DNA of 64,000 nucleotides from Kribbella steppae (lineage in GTDB: Bacteria; Actinomycetota; Actinomycetes; Propionibacteriales; Kribbellaceae), in contig NZ_SLWN01000010.1 in the NCBI RefSeq assembly GCF_004342025.1, positions 124,001 to 188,000 of the forward strand, written 5' to 3'. Below the pieces are notes generated by a model that was not told the DNA's origin, did not search any database, and was given only the letters and a program-made list of their open reading frames with translations. The translations under genes were made by a program, and so were the position numbers. Positions 1-8,102 of the stretch are shown here, piece after piece. Numbering within the stretch: position 1 is the stretch's first letter; each line of letters opens with the position of its first letter.

Positions 1-560
1 CGCGACGTCATCCGCCGCCAGATCTCCCACCAGACCACGATGTCGTCACTGTGCAGCTCGGCGCTTGCCGCGGCGTTGATCTGGTCGATCGTGTCACCCC
101 ACTCGACGTACTCCGCGGTGTCGGAGTGCATCAGCAGGTGACCCGCGTCCAGCCCGAGCATCGGCTGGTCGAGCAGCCAGGCGACCTCGTCGTCGGTGAG
201 CAGCTCCTGGTCGCGGTCCTGGCCGCCGTTCAGTACCCAGGACCGTTCGAAGCTGCGGGTGGTGATCCCGTCGTGCGGGACGAACGTGTCGCCGAACTTG
301 TGCATCCCGAGCGCGAGGATCTCGTGGTTGCCGAGCAGCACCCGGATGTCCCCGGCCGGCGCCTGCCCGATCAGCTTGCGGACGAACCGCAGTACGCCGA
401 TCCCGTCCGGACCGCGGTCGAAGAAGTCGCCGAGGAACCACAGCCGGGCGTCCTTCCCGGACCAGTTGCCGTCGGCATCGGTCAGCCCGGCCGCCTGGAG
501 CGAGGCCTCGAGCTTCTCCGGGTGACCGTGGATGTCACTCACCGCATAGACAGCAGTCAT
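1..560 (-). CDS. Metallophosphoesterase, PP2A-like (3' end outside window)
   Basis: Calcineurin-like metallophosphoesterase, cut by the left edge of the window, so its C-terminus is missing. Read from the ATG at 558-560, the protein starts MTAVYAVSDIHGH. It carries the family's metal-binding blocks in order: SDIHGH (residues 8-13), GDFFDRG (about 48-54) and GNHEIL (about 86-91). These hold the dinuclear metal centre. The start lies 7 bp after the mntH stop on the same strand, so the two are probably co-transcribed. The substrate cannot be told; relatives act on phosphoproteins, nucleotides such as Ap4A, or phosphodiesters. Confidence 0.88.
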   Translation of the reverse strand, partial: MTAVYAVSDIHGHPEKLEASLQAAGLTDADGNWSGKDARLWFLGDFFDRGPDGIGVLRFVRKLIGQAPAGDIRVLLGNHEILALGMHKFGDTFVPHDGITTRSFERSWVLNGGQDRDQELLTDDEVAWLLDQPMLGLDAGHLLMHSDTAEYVEWGDTIDQINAAASAELHSDDIVVWWEIWRRMTS

Positions 561-567
561 ACCGGCG

Positions 568-1803
568 TCATCCTCTGAACGTCAGCACGATCAGGACGAC
601 GTTGAGCACCGAGATGGCAGTCGCTACCAGGCATGCGGTGAGAGTAGTCGTCCACCGGTTGACAAAGTCACCCATGACGCGCCGGGACGCGGTCAATTTG
701 ACCAGCGGCCAGAGCGCACACGGGATGCCGAAGCTCAGCACCACCTGCGAGACCACCAGGGCCCGGCTGGGGTCGATGCCGATCGCAAGGATCAGGAGCG
801 CGGGCAGCAGCGTGACCAGCCGCCGGACCGCGAGCGGGACGTGGCGTCGCCAGAATCCCTCCAGGATCACCGAACCGGCGTACGTGCCGACCGATGACGA
901 CGCGAACCCGCTGGCCAGCAGGGCGAGCGCGAACAACAGCGCCGGCACCTCACCGAGCCGGACGCTGATTGCACTGTAGGCGGCGTCGAGTGAATCGGCT
1001 CCGGTACCGTCCAGGGCGGCCGCGGCGACGACCACCATCGAGAGGTTCACCGCACCGGCCAGCGCCATCGCGACGGCCACATCCGCCCGGGTGGCTCGCA
1101 GTACGCGCGTCTTGCCTGCGGGCGAGCCCAGGGTCTTCCAGTGCCGGTCGGTGACGAGTGCGCCGTGCAACCAGATCGCGTGCGGCATCACGGTCGCGCC
1201 GAGCATGCCGGCCGCCAGCACCAGCGACTCGGTCCCATCCAGCCGCGGCACCATTCCGCCGACCACACCGGCCGCGGACGGCTCTGACTGCACCGTGGAC
1301 ACCACGAACCCGACCAGTACGACGGCGAGCAGCCCGATGATCACCGCCTCGAACGGCCGCTGCCCACGCTTCGACTGATAGATCAGCAAGCCGAACGACA
1401 CCGCGCCGGTGATCACACCGCCGAGCAGCAGCGGGATGTCGAACAGCAGATTCAGCGCGATCGCACCGCCGACCACCTCGGCCAGGTCGGTCGCGATCGC
1501 CACCAGCTCGGCCTGCCCCCAGAGGGCGGTCGACGTGGATCGCTTGAAGTGGTCGCGGCACAACTGGGGGAGGGTCTGCCCGGTCGCGATACTCGCCTTG
1601 GCGGCCAGATACTGCACCAGGACGGCCATCAGGTTCGCCCCGACCACCACCCAGCAGAGCAGATAGCCGTACGTCGCCCCGGCCGCGATGTTGGTCGCGA
1701 AGTTGCCCGGATCCACATACGCGACGGCCGCAACGAAGGCCGGTCCGAGCAGCAAGAGCCCGGACCGGCTGAGTTGCCGCTTCAACGGCCCCGGCGCATA
1801 CAT
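568..1803 (-). CDS. mntH: Nramp-family divalent metal transporter (Mn2+/Fe2+, H+ symport)
   Basis: 411-residue integral membrane protein, normal length for MntH. The Nramp signature in TM1 is DPGNFATN (residues 31-38). The TM6 motif GATVMPHAIWLHGAL is also present; together these supply the Asp, Asn and Met metal ligands. It imports Mn2+ (and Fe2+) with protons across the cytoplasmic membrane. The metallophosphoesterase follows 7 bp downstream. The ORF starts at the first ATG, 47 bp after the upstream lipoprotein gene's stop. I see no clear manganese-regulator (MntR) box. Confidence 0.93.
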   Translation of the reverse strand: MYAPGPLKRQLSRSGLLLLGPAFVAAVAYVDPGNFATNIAAGATYGYLLCWVVVGANLMAVLVQYLAAKASIATGQTLPQLCRDHFKRSTSTALWGQAELVAIATDLAEVVGGAIALNLLFDIPLLLGGVITGAVSFGLLIYQSKRGQRPFEAVIIGLLAVVLVGFVVSTVQSEPSAAGVVGGMVPRLDGTESLVLAAGMLGATVMPHAIWLHGALVTDRHWKTLGSPAGKTRVLRATRADVAVAMALAGAVNLSMVVVAAAALDGTGADSLDAAYSAISVRLGEVPALLFALALLASGFASSSVGTYAGSVILEGFWRRHVPLAVRRLVTLLPALLILAIGIDPSRALVVSQVVLSFGIPCALWPLVKLTASRRVMGDFVNRWTTTLTACLVATAISVLNVVLIVLTFRG

Positions 1804-1850
1804 GAGAGAAGTCTCTACGACGGCGCCAGCAGCGCAACCCCAGGCGGGCG

Positions 1851-2615
1851 TCAGGTGCCGGTGGAGGTACCGAGCACCTTGCTCGCCTTGGCCACCGCAT
1901 CAACCACCGGCTCCTCGATGTCCGACCTGTCGAAGTCCATGGTCAGCAGTACGTCGCCGAGCCCGGTAAAGGCGAAGACCACCTCGAGACCCTCCAGCGG
2001 GCCGCTCGCCGCGGCGAACCGGACCGCCACCGGAGTGGTGCCGGCCTTGGGTGCGGCCACCTCAGTGACCGTGACTGTCGAGCTACCGGCGCCTTCGATG
2101 GTCAGCTTGGCCTTCGGGCAGGCCTTCACCGCGGCCTTGACCGTGGCGAGATAGGCAGTGGTCGCCGCGGCCGACGGCATCGCCTCGAGGGTCTCGCCGA
2201 CGAACGGACCGTTCTGACCGCCGGAGAATCCTCGGTGCACCCCGAGCTTCGACCCGGGTGTCGCTTCGGCGTTGAACAGCTGGACCAGCTTGGCGCACTT
2301 CGAACCCGTGGCCGACAACTCGGTCCCGTCATCGCCTCCGGTCTCCGGATCGACCGCGAACCCGGCCGGCAGATCCCCCAACGCCAGCAGCGCCTTCGTC
2401 AGCGTCGCCTTGGTCCGCGGCGCCGGCGCGGGCGGAGTTGTCGGGACGACGGACGGCGTACTGCTGCTCGCGGTCGGCGTCGGCGTAGGCGTCGCCGACG
2501 GTGTGCCGCTCGGCGACGAGGCGCTCTCGGGTGTGGAGTCGCCGCCGCAGGCGACCAGGGTCAGTGCGAGGCCCGCCGTGAGTACGGCGGAGACAAAGGG
2601 TCGTTGCAACGACAT
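1851..2615 (-). CDS. Putative secreted lipoprotein
   Basis: 254 residues with an N-terminal lipoprotein signal: basic start, hydrophobic stretch, then lipobox LVAC with the lipidated Cys at about residue 23. It is followed by a Ser/Thr/Pro-rich spacer (about residues 25-65). The mature domain (about 70-254) has two further cysteines, in SKCAKL and KACPKAK. It resembles the sensor/PknH-like and LpqN-like extracytoplasmic lipoproteins common in actinomycetes, but I do not recognise a specific family. It sits on the same strand as the SIMPL gene upstream and mntH downstream, with gaps of about 50 bp. Confidence 0.75.
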   Translation of the reverse strand: MSLQRPFVSAVLTAGLALTLVACGGDSTPESASSPSGTPSATPTPTPTASSSTPSVVPTTPPAPAPRTKATLTKALLALGDLPAGFAVDPETGGDDGTELSATGSKCAKLVQLFNAEATPGSKLGVHRGFSGGQNGPFVGETLEAMPSAAATTAYLATVKAAVKACPKAKLTIEGAGSSTVTVTEVAAPKAGTTPVAVRFAAASGPLEGLEVVFAFTGLGDVLLTMDFDRSDIEEPVVDAVAKASKVLGTSTGT

Positions 2616-2666
2616 GAGATCCCTCCCCAGGAATGTTGCAGGGAGTCTAGACCGGTATGCGGGCCA

Positions 2667-3281
2667 TCAGGCCCAGGAGAAATGCACTTCGAGTGAGAGT
2701 TCGATGGTCTGGGCGCCGGGAGAGATGTTGAGGGGCGCGTCGAAACCCTTTCCCAACATTTGCGACTGCTCCTGGAAGGGGGCGTGGCTGTAGCTCTCGG
2801 AGATCGAGGTGACCGAGCCGAGCGAGTAGCCGGCCAGTCCGGCGAGCTCCTGGGCCTTGGTGCGAGCCTGACGGAAGGCGAGCTCACGCGCCTGGGTGAG
2901 CAGCGGGGTCTTCTCCTCGATGTCGAACTGGAGGAAGTCCAGGCCGAGACTGTTGCCTGCGGCATCCACAGCGGCGTTCAGCAGCCGGCCGAACCCGGTC
3001 AGATCCTTCGTTCTGACCGTCAGCGTGTGTGCGGCGTGGTAGCCGCCCGGCGACCCCATCTCCTTGTATTGCGGGTGCACGTTGACCGAGCTGGTCGCGA
3101 TGTCGGCGGCCTCGACGCCCTGCTGCCGGAGCGCCGCCAGTACCGCGTCAGTCCGGTCCGCCACCTGAGCAACTGCAGTCGCCACATCGGCAGCGTCGTG
3201 GCCGACGCTCAGTGCCATCCGCAGTACGTCCGCCGGCGCGCTGACCTGTCCCGACCCGACAACACTCACCCCAGTGTCCAT
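2667..3281 (-). CDS. SIMPL domain protein (DUF541)
   Basis: SIMPL (DUF541, BP26/OMP28-type) protein of 204 residues when started at the ATG at 3279-3281 (MDTGVSVVGSG). A longer in-frame start 42 bp upstream adds only non-family residues. Recognisable features are the N-terminal VSVVGSGQVSAPADVLRMAL strand, the VNVHPQY segment, and the C-terminal LSLEVHFSW strand. There is no signal peptide, which is usual for actinobacterial members and leaves the role open. Family members form ring oligomers. Their function is poorly known and has been linked to oxidative or envelope stress. The gene is divergent from the secreted protein at 3428. Confidence 0.85.
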   Translation of the reverse strand: MDTGVSVVGSGQVSAPADVLRMALSVGHDAADVATAVAQVADRTDAVLAALRQQGVEAADIATSSVNVHPQYKEMGSPGGYHAAHTLTVRTKDLTGFGRLLNAAVDAAGNSLGLDFLQFDIEEKTPLLTQARELAFRQARTKAQELAGLAGYSLGSVTSISESYSHAPFQEQSQMLGKGFDAPLNISPGAQTIELSLEVHFSWA

Positions 3282-3427
3282 AGAGGCAGTCTGACACGTG
3301 AACGAGCGCAGCGAGTTCGCCATCCAACGCTTCCCTCGGTCAACCGAGTCTGATCACCTGGTGTCGGCCTGGCTGTCATCCGGCCGCCACAGACTGCACC
3401 ATCACTTCCACGCCCAAGGAGACGCTG

Positions 3428-4360
3428 ATGCGCGCAAGGTTCCTCATCCCGACCGTCCTCGCTGGTGTACTGCTGACCGGCCTCACCACCGCCGACGCGT
3501 CCCCGAAGGACTCCGGGGTCGCCCGGGCGTTCGAGGCGACCACGCGGAGTACGGCGTGGACTCAGGTGGCGCGGATTCCCCTGCGCTTCCCGACGTACCA
3601 CCCGCAGGGTTTTGCGCTGGTGGGTGATCTCATCTTCCTGTCCAGCGTGGAGGTGATCGAGGCGCCGGTGAAGTATCCGCAGCCGGTGGACGGGTACGAC
3701 CGCAGTCCGGGCAAGGGTGTCGGGCACCTGTTCGTGCTGGACCGGCAGGGCAAGCTGCTGAAGGACATCCGGATCGACGAAGGTACGGCGTACCACCCGG
3801 GCGGCATCGACTACGACGGCCGGAACGTGTGGATCCCGGTCGCGGAGTACCGGCCGAACTCGCGCGCGATCGTCTACACCGTCGACCCGAAGACCTACCG
3901 CGTCACCGAGCGCTTCCGGGTGACGGACCACGTCGGCGGAGTCGTCCGCGACCGCACCACCGGCCAGGTCCACGGCGTCAGCTGGGGCTCCCGCACCCTC
4001 TACAAGTGGACAACCACCGGCCGCCAACTGCAGTCCACGCCCAACGAAAGCCACCTCCTCGACTACCAGGACTGCGACTACGTCTCCCGCGGCAAACAAC
4101 TCTGCGGCGGAGTCACCGGCCTCCCCACCGCCACCGGAGGCACCTACGACCTGGGCGGCCTAGCCCTCCTGGACCTCAAAACCAACCGCATCCTCCACGA
4201 AATCCCCTTCCCCTACTTCAGCCCCACCGGCCACAACGCCACCCGCAACCCGGTAGCCCTGGAAACCACAGAGTCCAAGCTCCGCCTCTACACCGCCCCC
4301 GACGACGGCGAAGACCAAACCGGCACCGAACTCCAAATCTACGAATCCCCGCTGGGCTAG
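3428..4360 (+). CDS. Secreted beta-propeller-like protein (DUF6454-like)
   Basis: 310 residues with a Sec signal peptide (MRARFLIPTVLAGVLLTGLT) and a likely cleavage after TADA at residue 24. The mature part has repeated beta-strand blocks such as YHPQGFALVGDLIFLSSVE, GHLFVLDRQGKLL, GGIDYDGRNVWIPVAEY and VHGVSWGSRTLYKW, typical of a propeller. The pattern fits the actinobacterial family I recall as DUF6454, but I could not check this. An RBS-like AAGGAGA lies 6-9 nt before the ATG. The stop lies at the edge of a large inverted repeat (4360-4463) that probably ends transcription. Confidence 0.75.
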   Translation: MRARFLIPTVLAGVLLTGLTTADASPKDSGVARAFEATTRSTAWTQVARIPLRFPTYHPQGFALVGDLIFLSSVEVIEAPVKYPQPVDGYDRSPGKGVGHLFVLDRQGKLLKDIRIDEGTAYHPGGIDYDGRNVWIPVAEYRPNSRAIVYTVDPKTYRVTERFRVTDHVGGVVRDRTTGQVHGVSWGSRTLYKWTTTGRQLQSTPNESHLLDYQDCDYVSRGKQLCGGVTGLPTATGGTYDLGGLALLDLKTNRILHEIPFPYFSPTGHNATRNPVALETTESKLRLYTAPDDGEDQTGTELQIYESPLG

Positions 4361-4463
4361 GGAGCCGAAGGACAGGAGGTAGTCGACCGCTCGCATCCAT
4401 CCCCCGCACCCACACGCCTGACTCAGACGCGACCCAAGCCACACCTCCTGTCCTTCGGTCCCT
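4360..4463. terminator. Large inverted repeat between convergent genes
   Basis: The arms at 4360-4380 and 4443-4463 read GGGA(G)CCGAAGGACAGGAGGT and its complement. They pair over about 20 bp with one bulge, around a 62-bp spacer. The element lies exactly between the stop of the secreted protein (+) and the stop of the truncated HEPN/Mrr chimera (-), so it could serve as a bidirectional terminator. No clear T-run follows. It may instead be a scar of the rearrangement that fused the HEPN gene to a foreign 3' end. Confidence 0.55.
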
Positions 4464-4696
4464 CAGCTGATAGACCCTGAACGGCATTTCCCTCGATTGA
4501 CGCGGTGACAGCGTGTGTGTGGGAGGGGTTTGCCGGTGGCGAACCGGTAGCTGGAGGGGCCGAAGCCGCTGGTGGTGATGAGGATGCCTTTGGTGGCGGC
4601 GGCGTTGTAGAGAGCGAGGTCGTTGGTCAGCTCGTCGGCTTCGAGGAACTCGCGGGCCTTTGCCAGGTGGGCTCGGGCTTCGTCGAGAGCTGCCAC
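4463..4696 (-). pseudogene. Truncated HEPN toxin gene fused to Mrr-type endonuclease remnant
   Basis: Small ORF (77 codons) with a GTG start at 4694-4696, overlapping the antitoxin stop as TAGTG. Its first ~33 residues (start of the form ALDEARAHLAKAREFLE, then ALYNAA) match the N-terminal helix pair of HEPN toxins of MNT/HEPN modules. From about residue 34 the sequence switches to TKGILITTSGFGPSSYRFA, which looks like the C-terminal catalytic-domain strand of Mrr-family restriction endonucleases. The RX4-6H RNase motif of HEPN, normally in the C-terminal half, is absent. I read this as a deletion or recombination joint that left a dead toxin. The last ~25 residues match nothing I know. Family assignments are by recognition only. 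Confidence 0.65.
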
Positions 4697-5325
4697 TAAC
4701 CGGCCTTTCGGGTGAGGGTGCGTTGCGGGGAGGTGCCGGCGACGGGGACGGCGTCGCGGCGGAGTTCGGTGACCAGGCGTTCGCCGCGGTCGATCAGGTC
4801 GCGGACTTCCTGTGCGCTGTATTCCACGACCTGACAGGAGTTCCCGGACCAGAGCGTGGCGCGTTGGGTGAGGGTTTCGACCTGCTCGAGCCAGCGAGGA
4901 TCGGACTCGTCGACGCCGTCCGAGCGCACGATCAGGAGGTCCAGATCGCTGTCGCTTCCGCCCTGTCCGCGAGCGGTGGAGCCGAACAGCCAAACGGACT
5001 CTGCCGGCACCTCCCAGGACTCTGCTTCGGCCTTGAGTCGTTCGAGCAGCAATTCCCGCAGTCGCGCGAGCGTCGCGATGGCCGAGTAGGCGACGTGTTC
5101 ACGGTTCAGCGTGTACAGCTTCGCGCGCCCGGCCGGCTCCGCGATGACGACGCCGTTCCGGACCAGGTCGTCGAGCACTTTCTGGACCCCACTGGGACTT
5201 GCCGAGGTCCGGACCAAGCTCGTGACCGCGCGGCCGGTCAGCGGCTTGTCGGTGCGGGCGAGCACGCCCAGAACCCGGCCGTGCAGTCCTGGAACCACAC
5301 TCGACACCGGCTCGGGGAACTGCAC
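4696..5325 (-). CDS. MNT-type nucleotidyltransferase antitoxin with N-terminal wHTH
   Basis: Winged-helix DNA-binding region (about residues 10-70: LTGRAVTSLV, GVQKVLDDLVRNGVV) followed by a minimal nucleotidyltransferase domain with the core motif GSTARGQGGSDSDLDLLI (about 115-132). In MNT/HEPN systems such proteins neutralise the HEPN RNase by AMPylating it. The GTG at 5323-5325 is preferred because GGAGG ends 8 nt upstream. The alternative GTG at 5332-5334 abuts the RBS. Its partner gene overlaps downstream and is broken, so this is probably an orphan antitoxin or autoregulator. It can likely bind the direct repeats at 5342-5371. Confidence 0.85.
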   Translation of the reverse strand: MQFPEPVSSVVPGLHGRVLGVLARTDKPLTGRAVTSLVRTSASPSGVQKVLDDLVRNGVVIAEPAGRAKLYTLNREHVAYSAIATLARLRELLLERLKAEAESWEVPAESVWLFGSTARGQGGSDSDLDLLIVRSDGVDESDPRWLEQVETLTQRATLWSGNSCQVVEYSAQEVRDLIDRGERLVTELRRDAVPVAGTSPQRTLTRKAG

Positions 5326-5341
5326 GGCAACCACCTCCGAT

Positions 5342-5371
5342 TGCCCACTATATCAGTCATATGCCCACTAT
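5342..5371. promoter_or_regulatory. Direct-repeat operator upstream of the MNT gene
   Basis: Two perfect copies of TGCCCACTAT (5342-5351 and 5362-5371) start exactly 20 bp apart, about two helical turns. They lie within 50 bp upstream of the antitoxin start, and the region is AT-rich against its surroundings. This is the expected layout for autoregulation by the winged-helix antitoxin. Binding is inferred. Confidence 0.6.
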
Positions 5372-5488
5372 TCAGGACGACGTCAACCGGTGCGGCGGGG
5401 ACGGAGAGTTGGTGAGGACATTGCTTGCCGTCCACCCCCTGTTTCCTGCCGCATGTGCCCTTGCCCGCGTGCACCACCGCGCGTGACG

Positions 5489-7123
5489 ATGACCGACATG
5501 AGCCTGCCTTCGTACGCGTCCGGGGTGTCCGAGGTTCCGTTGCTGGGCGAGACGATCGGCGCCAATCTCAGACGGACGGTCGGCAGGTACGGCGACCGGG
5601 ACGCCCTGGTGGAGGTCCAGACCGGAAGGCGCTGGACGTACGCCGACTTCGGCGCCGAGGTGGACGTGGTCGCGCGCGGCCTGCTGGCGCACGGGATCGC
5701 GAAGGGTGACCGGGTCGGCATCTGGGCCCCGAACTGCGCGGAGTGGACGATCACGCAGTACGCGACCGCGACGATCGGCGCGATCCTGGTGAACATCAAC
5801 CCGGCGTACCGGACCCACGAGCTGGGCTACGCGCTGAACCAGTCCGGCGTCCGGCTGCTGATCTCGGCGACAGAGTTCAAGACCAGCGACTACCGCGCGA
5901 TGGTCGACGAGGTGCGCACGGATTGTCCGGCGCTCGAGGAGACCGTCTACATCGGCACCGGCGACTGGGACGAGCTCAGAGCGGCCGGCGACCGCGTCAC
6001 CGAGGACGAACTGCACGCTCGCGAGGCCGAGTTGGCCTTCGACGACCCGATCAACATCCAGTACACCAGCGGCACCACGGGCTTCCCCAAGGGCGCCACC
6101 CTGAGCCACCACAACATCCTCAACAACGGCTTCTTCGTCACCGAGACGATCGCTTTCACCCCCGAGGACAGGCTCTGCATCCCGGTGCCCTTCTACCACT
6201 GCTTCGGCATGGTGATGGGCAACCTCGGCTGTACGACGCACGGCGCCTGCATGGTGATTCCCGGGCCGGCGTTCGACCCGGCCGCGACGCTGAAGGCGGT
6301 CCAGGATGAGCGGTGCACCGGCCTGTACGGCGTACCGACCATGTTCATCGCCGAGCTCGGGCTGCCGGACTTCGCCGAGTACGACCTGACCAGTCTGCGG
6401 ACCGGGGTGATGGCCGGATCGCCGTGCCCGATCGAGGTGATGAAGCGATGCGTCGCGGATATGCACATGGCCGAGGTGGCGATCTGTTACGGCATGACCG
6501 AGACGTCGCCGGTCTCGACGCAGACTCGTCGCGACGACGATCTGGACCGCCGTACGTCGACCGTCGGGCGGGTCATGCCGCACGTCGAGGTGAAGCTGGT
6601 CGATCCCGCCACCGGGCTCGTGGTCGACCGTGGTGAGCCGGGTGAGCTGTGCACCCGGGGGTACTCGGTGATGCTCGGGTACTGGGACGAGCCGGAGAAG
6701 ACCGCGGAGGCGATCGACCAGGCGCGCTGGATGCACACCGGCGACCTGGCGGTGATGCGCGAGGACGGGTATGTGAACATCGTCGGCAGGATCAAGGACA
6801 TGGTGATCCGCGGCGGCGAGAACGTGTACCCGCGCGAGATCGAGGAGTACCTCTACACCCACCCGGCCATCGCCGACGTGCAGGTGGTCGGCGTACCGGA
6901 TGCCAGGTACGGCGAGGAGCTCTGCGCGTGGATCAAACTCAAGTCCGGCGCGGATCCCCTCGACGCGGCCGCGATCAAGGAGTTCGCCACCGGCAAACTC
7001 GCCCACTTCAAGATCCCCAAGTACGTCCTCCTCGTCGACGACTTCCCCATGACGGTGACCGGCAAGATCCGCAAAGTAGAAATGCGCGAAAAGTCGGTCG
7101 AGCTACTCGGTCTCGGGCAGTGA
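5489..7123 (+). CDS. Acyl-CoA synthetase (AMP-forming), FadD-like
   Basis: Adenylate-forming ligase of 544 residues when started at MTDMSLPSY. It activates a fatty or related carboxylic acid with ATP, then forms the acyl-CoA. Visible ANL motifs are the P-loop IQYTSGTTGFPKGATLSH (A3), YGMTETSP (A5), MHTGDLAVMREDGYVNIVGR (A7-A8 region) with IKDMVIRGGENVYPREIEEYL, and the C-terminal catalytic Lys in VTGKIRKVEMR. The start is uncertain: ATG 5489, ATG 5498 and GTG 5483 are all possible, with no strong RBS. The gene stands alone and ends 9 bp from the convergent LysR gene. Chain-length specificity cannot be read from sequence. Confidence 0.9.
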   Translation: MTDMSLPSYASGVSEVPLLGETIGANLRRTVGRYGDRDALVEVQTGRRWTYADFGAEVDVVARGLLAHGIAKGDRVGIWAPNCAEWTITQYATATIGAILVNINPAYRTHELGYALNQSGVRLLISATEFKTSDYRAMVDEVRTDCPALEETVYIGTGDWDELRAAGDRVTEDELHAREAELAFDDPINIQYTSGTTGFPKGATLSHHNILNNGFFVTETIAFTPEDRLCIPVPFYHCFGMVMGNLGCTTHGACMVIPGPAFDPAATLKAVQDERCTGLYGVPTMFIAELGLPDFAEYDLTSLRTGVMAGSPCPIEVMKRCVADMHMAEVAICYGMTETSPVSTQTRRDDDLDRRTSTVGRVMPHVEVKLVDPATGLVVDRGEPGELCTRGYSVMLGYWDEPEKTAEAIDQARWMHTGDLAVMREDGYVNIVGRIKDMVIRGGENVYPREIEEYLYTHPAIADVQVVGVPDARYGEELCAWIKLKSGADPLDAAAIKEFATGKLAHFKIPKYVLLVDDFPMTVTGKIRKVEMREKSVELLGLGQ

Positions 7124-7132
7124 TCGGCGCCG

Positions 7133-8014
7133 TCAGTCTTCTTTGAGGTGGGCGGCGAAGGCCTGGAGGGACGGGGTGTCCTCGCCGCGGCGCCAGACGA
7201 GGCCGAGGGCTGATTCGGGGACGCCGGTGAGCGGGATGTTGACGATGTCGGCGCGGCGGTTCTGTTCGGCGCTGCGACGGCACAGCACCATGCCGCCCCG
7301 GTCGGCGGCGATCAGCGACAGACCTTCCTGGAGAGTGCGGTACTCGGGGCCTCGGTGGATCAGGGCGCCTGCTGGTGTTTGGGTCGGAGCCTGCGCCTGA
7401 CGCCAGTAGCCGGGTGCTGGGCCCGAGATCGCGATGAGTACGGAGTCCGCGAGGTCTTCGAGGTCGAGGCTGTCACGGTCGGCCAGTGGATGCCGGGTCG
7501 AGACCGTGAGGGTCTGCGGCTGCCGCGAGAAGACCGGACCGAGGACGAGGTCGTCTTCGGCGACCGGCAGCATGACGACGGCCGCGTCGATCTCACCGCG
7601 TCGCAGCGCGCCGAACGGATCGTTCAGCGGGAGCTCGCAGGTGTCGATCAGGCAGTTCGGATTCTGCGACTGGAACACCGACACCGCGGCCAGGATGATG
7701 TCGTTCGCCGTTCCCTGGAAGCCGATCCGGAGCTTGCCTTTCACACAGCTGGCGAAGTCGCGGGCGTTCTCCACGACGCGTTCCAGCGCCGCGTACGCCG
7801 GTCGCAGCGAGGTGAGGAACTCCTTGCCGAGCGGAGTCAGCGCGACCCGGCGGCTGGTTCGCTCGAACAACGGCCCACCGATCCGGCGCTCCAGCGACTG
7901 GAGCAACTGGCTGACCCGACTCTGGGAGAGGTACAGGCGTTCCGCCGTACGGCCGAAGTGCAGTTCGTCGGCCAGCACCAGGAAGCACTCCAGTTCGCGG
8001 ATCTCGACTGCCAT
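7133..8014 (-). CDS. LysR-family transcriptional regulator
   Basis: 293 residues from the ATG at 8012-8014 (MAVEIRELECFLVLADELHF); GGAGG lies 7 nt upstream, which decides this start over the one 15 bp earlier. The N-terminal winged HTH (about residues 5-60) reads HFGRTAERLYLSQSRVSQLLQSLERRIGG-like. The remainder is a type 2 periplasmic-binding-like effector domain. It is divergent from the MFS exporter at 8103, with a perfect 15-bp palindrome between them, so the exporter is its likely target. Confidence 0.93.
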   Translation of the reverse strand: MAVEIRELECFLVLADELHFGRTAERLYLSQSRVSQLLQSLERRIGGPLFERTSRRVALTPLGKEFLTSLRPAYAALERVVENARDFASCVKGKLRIGFQGTANDIILAAVSVFQSQNPNCLIDTCELPLNDPFGALRRGEIDAAVVMLPVAEDDLVLGPVFSRQPQTLTVSTRHPLADRDSLDLEDLADSVLIAISGPAPGYWRQAQAPTQTPAGALIHRGPEYRTLQEGLSLIAADRGGMVLCRRSAEQNRRADIVNIPLTGVPESALGLVWRRGEDTPSLQAFAAHLKED

Positions 8015-8031
8015 GAGCGCACCTCCCATCG

Positions 8032-8046
8032 ATTAGCTCAGCTAAT
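8032..8046. promoter_or_regulatory. LysR operator palindrome
   Basis: ATTAGCTCAGCTAAT is a perfect inverted repeat (7-bp arms, 1-bp centre) 17 bp before the lysR start codon, inside the 88-bp divergent promoter region. It fits the T-N11-A rule for LysR-type binding sites. That the adjacent regulator binds it is inferred. Confidence 0.7.
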
Positions 8047-8102
8047 ACAAGCATGACCACATCGCCGTTGTTCCGCACCTCCGTTGGCCGAAGTCTTGAA
8101 GT

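Noticed and set aside
2235..2696. Arg-rich ORF opposite the lipoprotein gene and similar opposite-strand ORFs
   Set aside because: Shadow frames caused by high GC; they lack RBS and family features, whereas the opposite frame has a signal peptide and lipobox.
4463..4993. Long 176-codon minus ORF over the HEPN/MNT region
   Set aside because: Its first 100 codons lie out of frame within the antitoxin gene. Only the last 77 codons carry HEPN/Mrr-like sequence.
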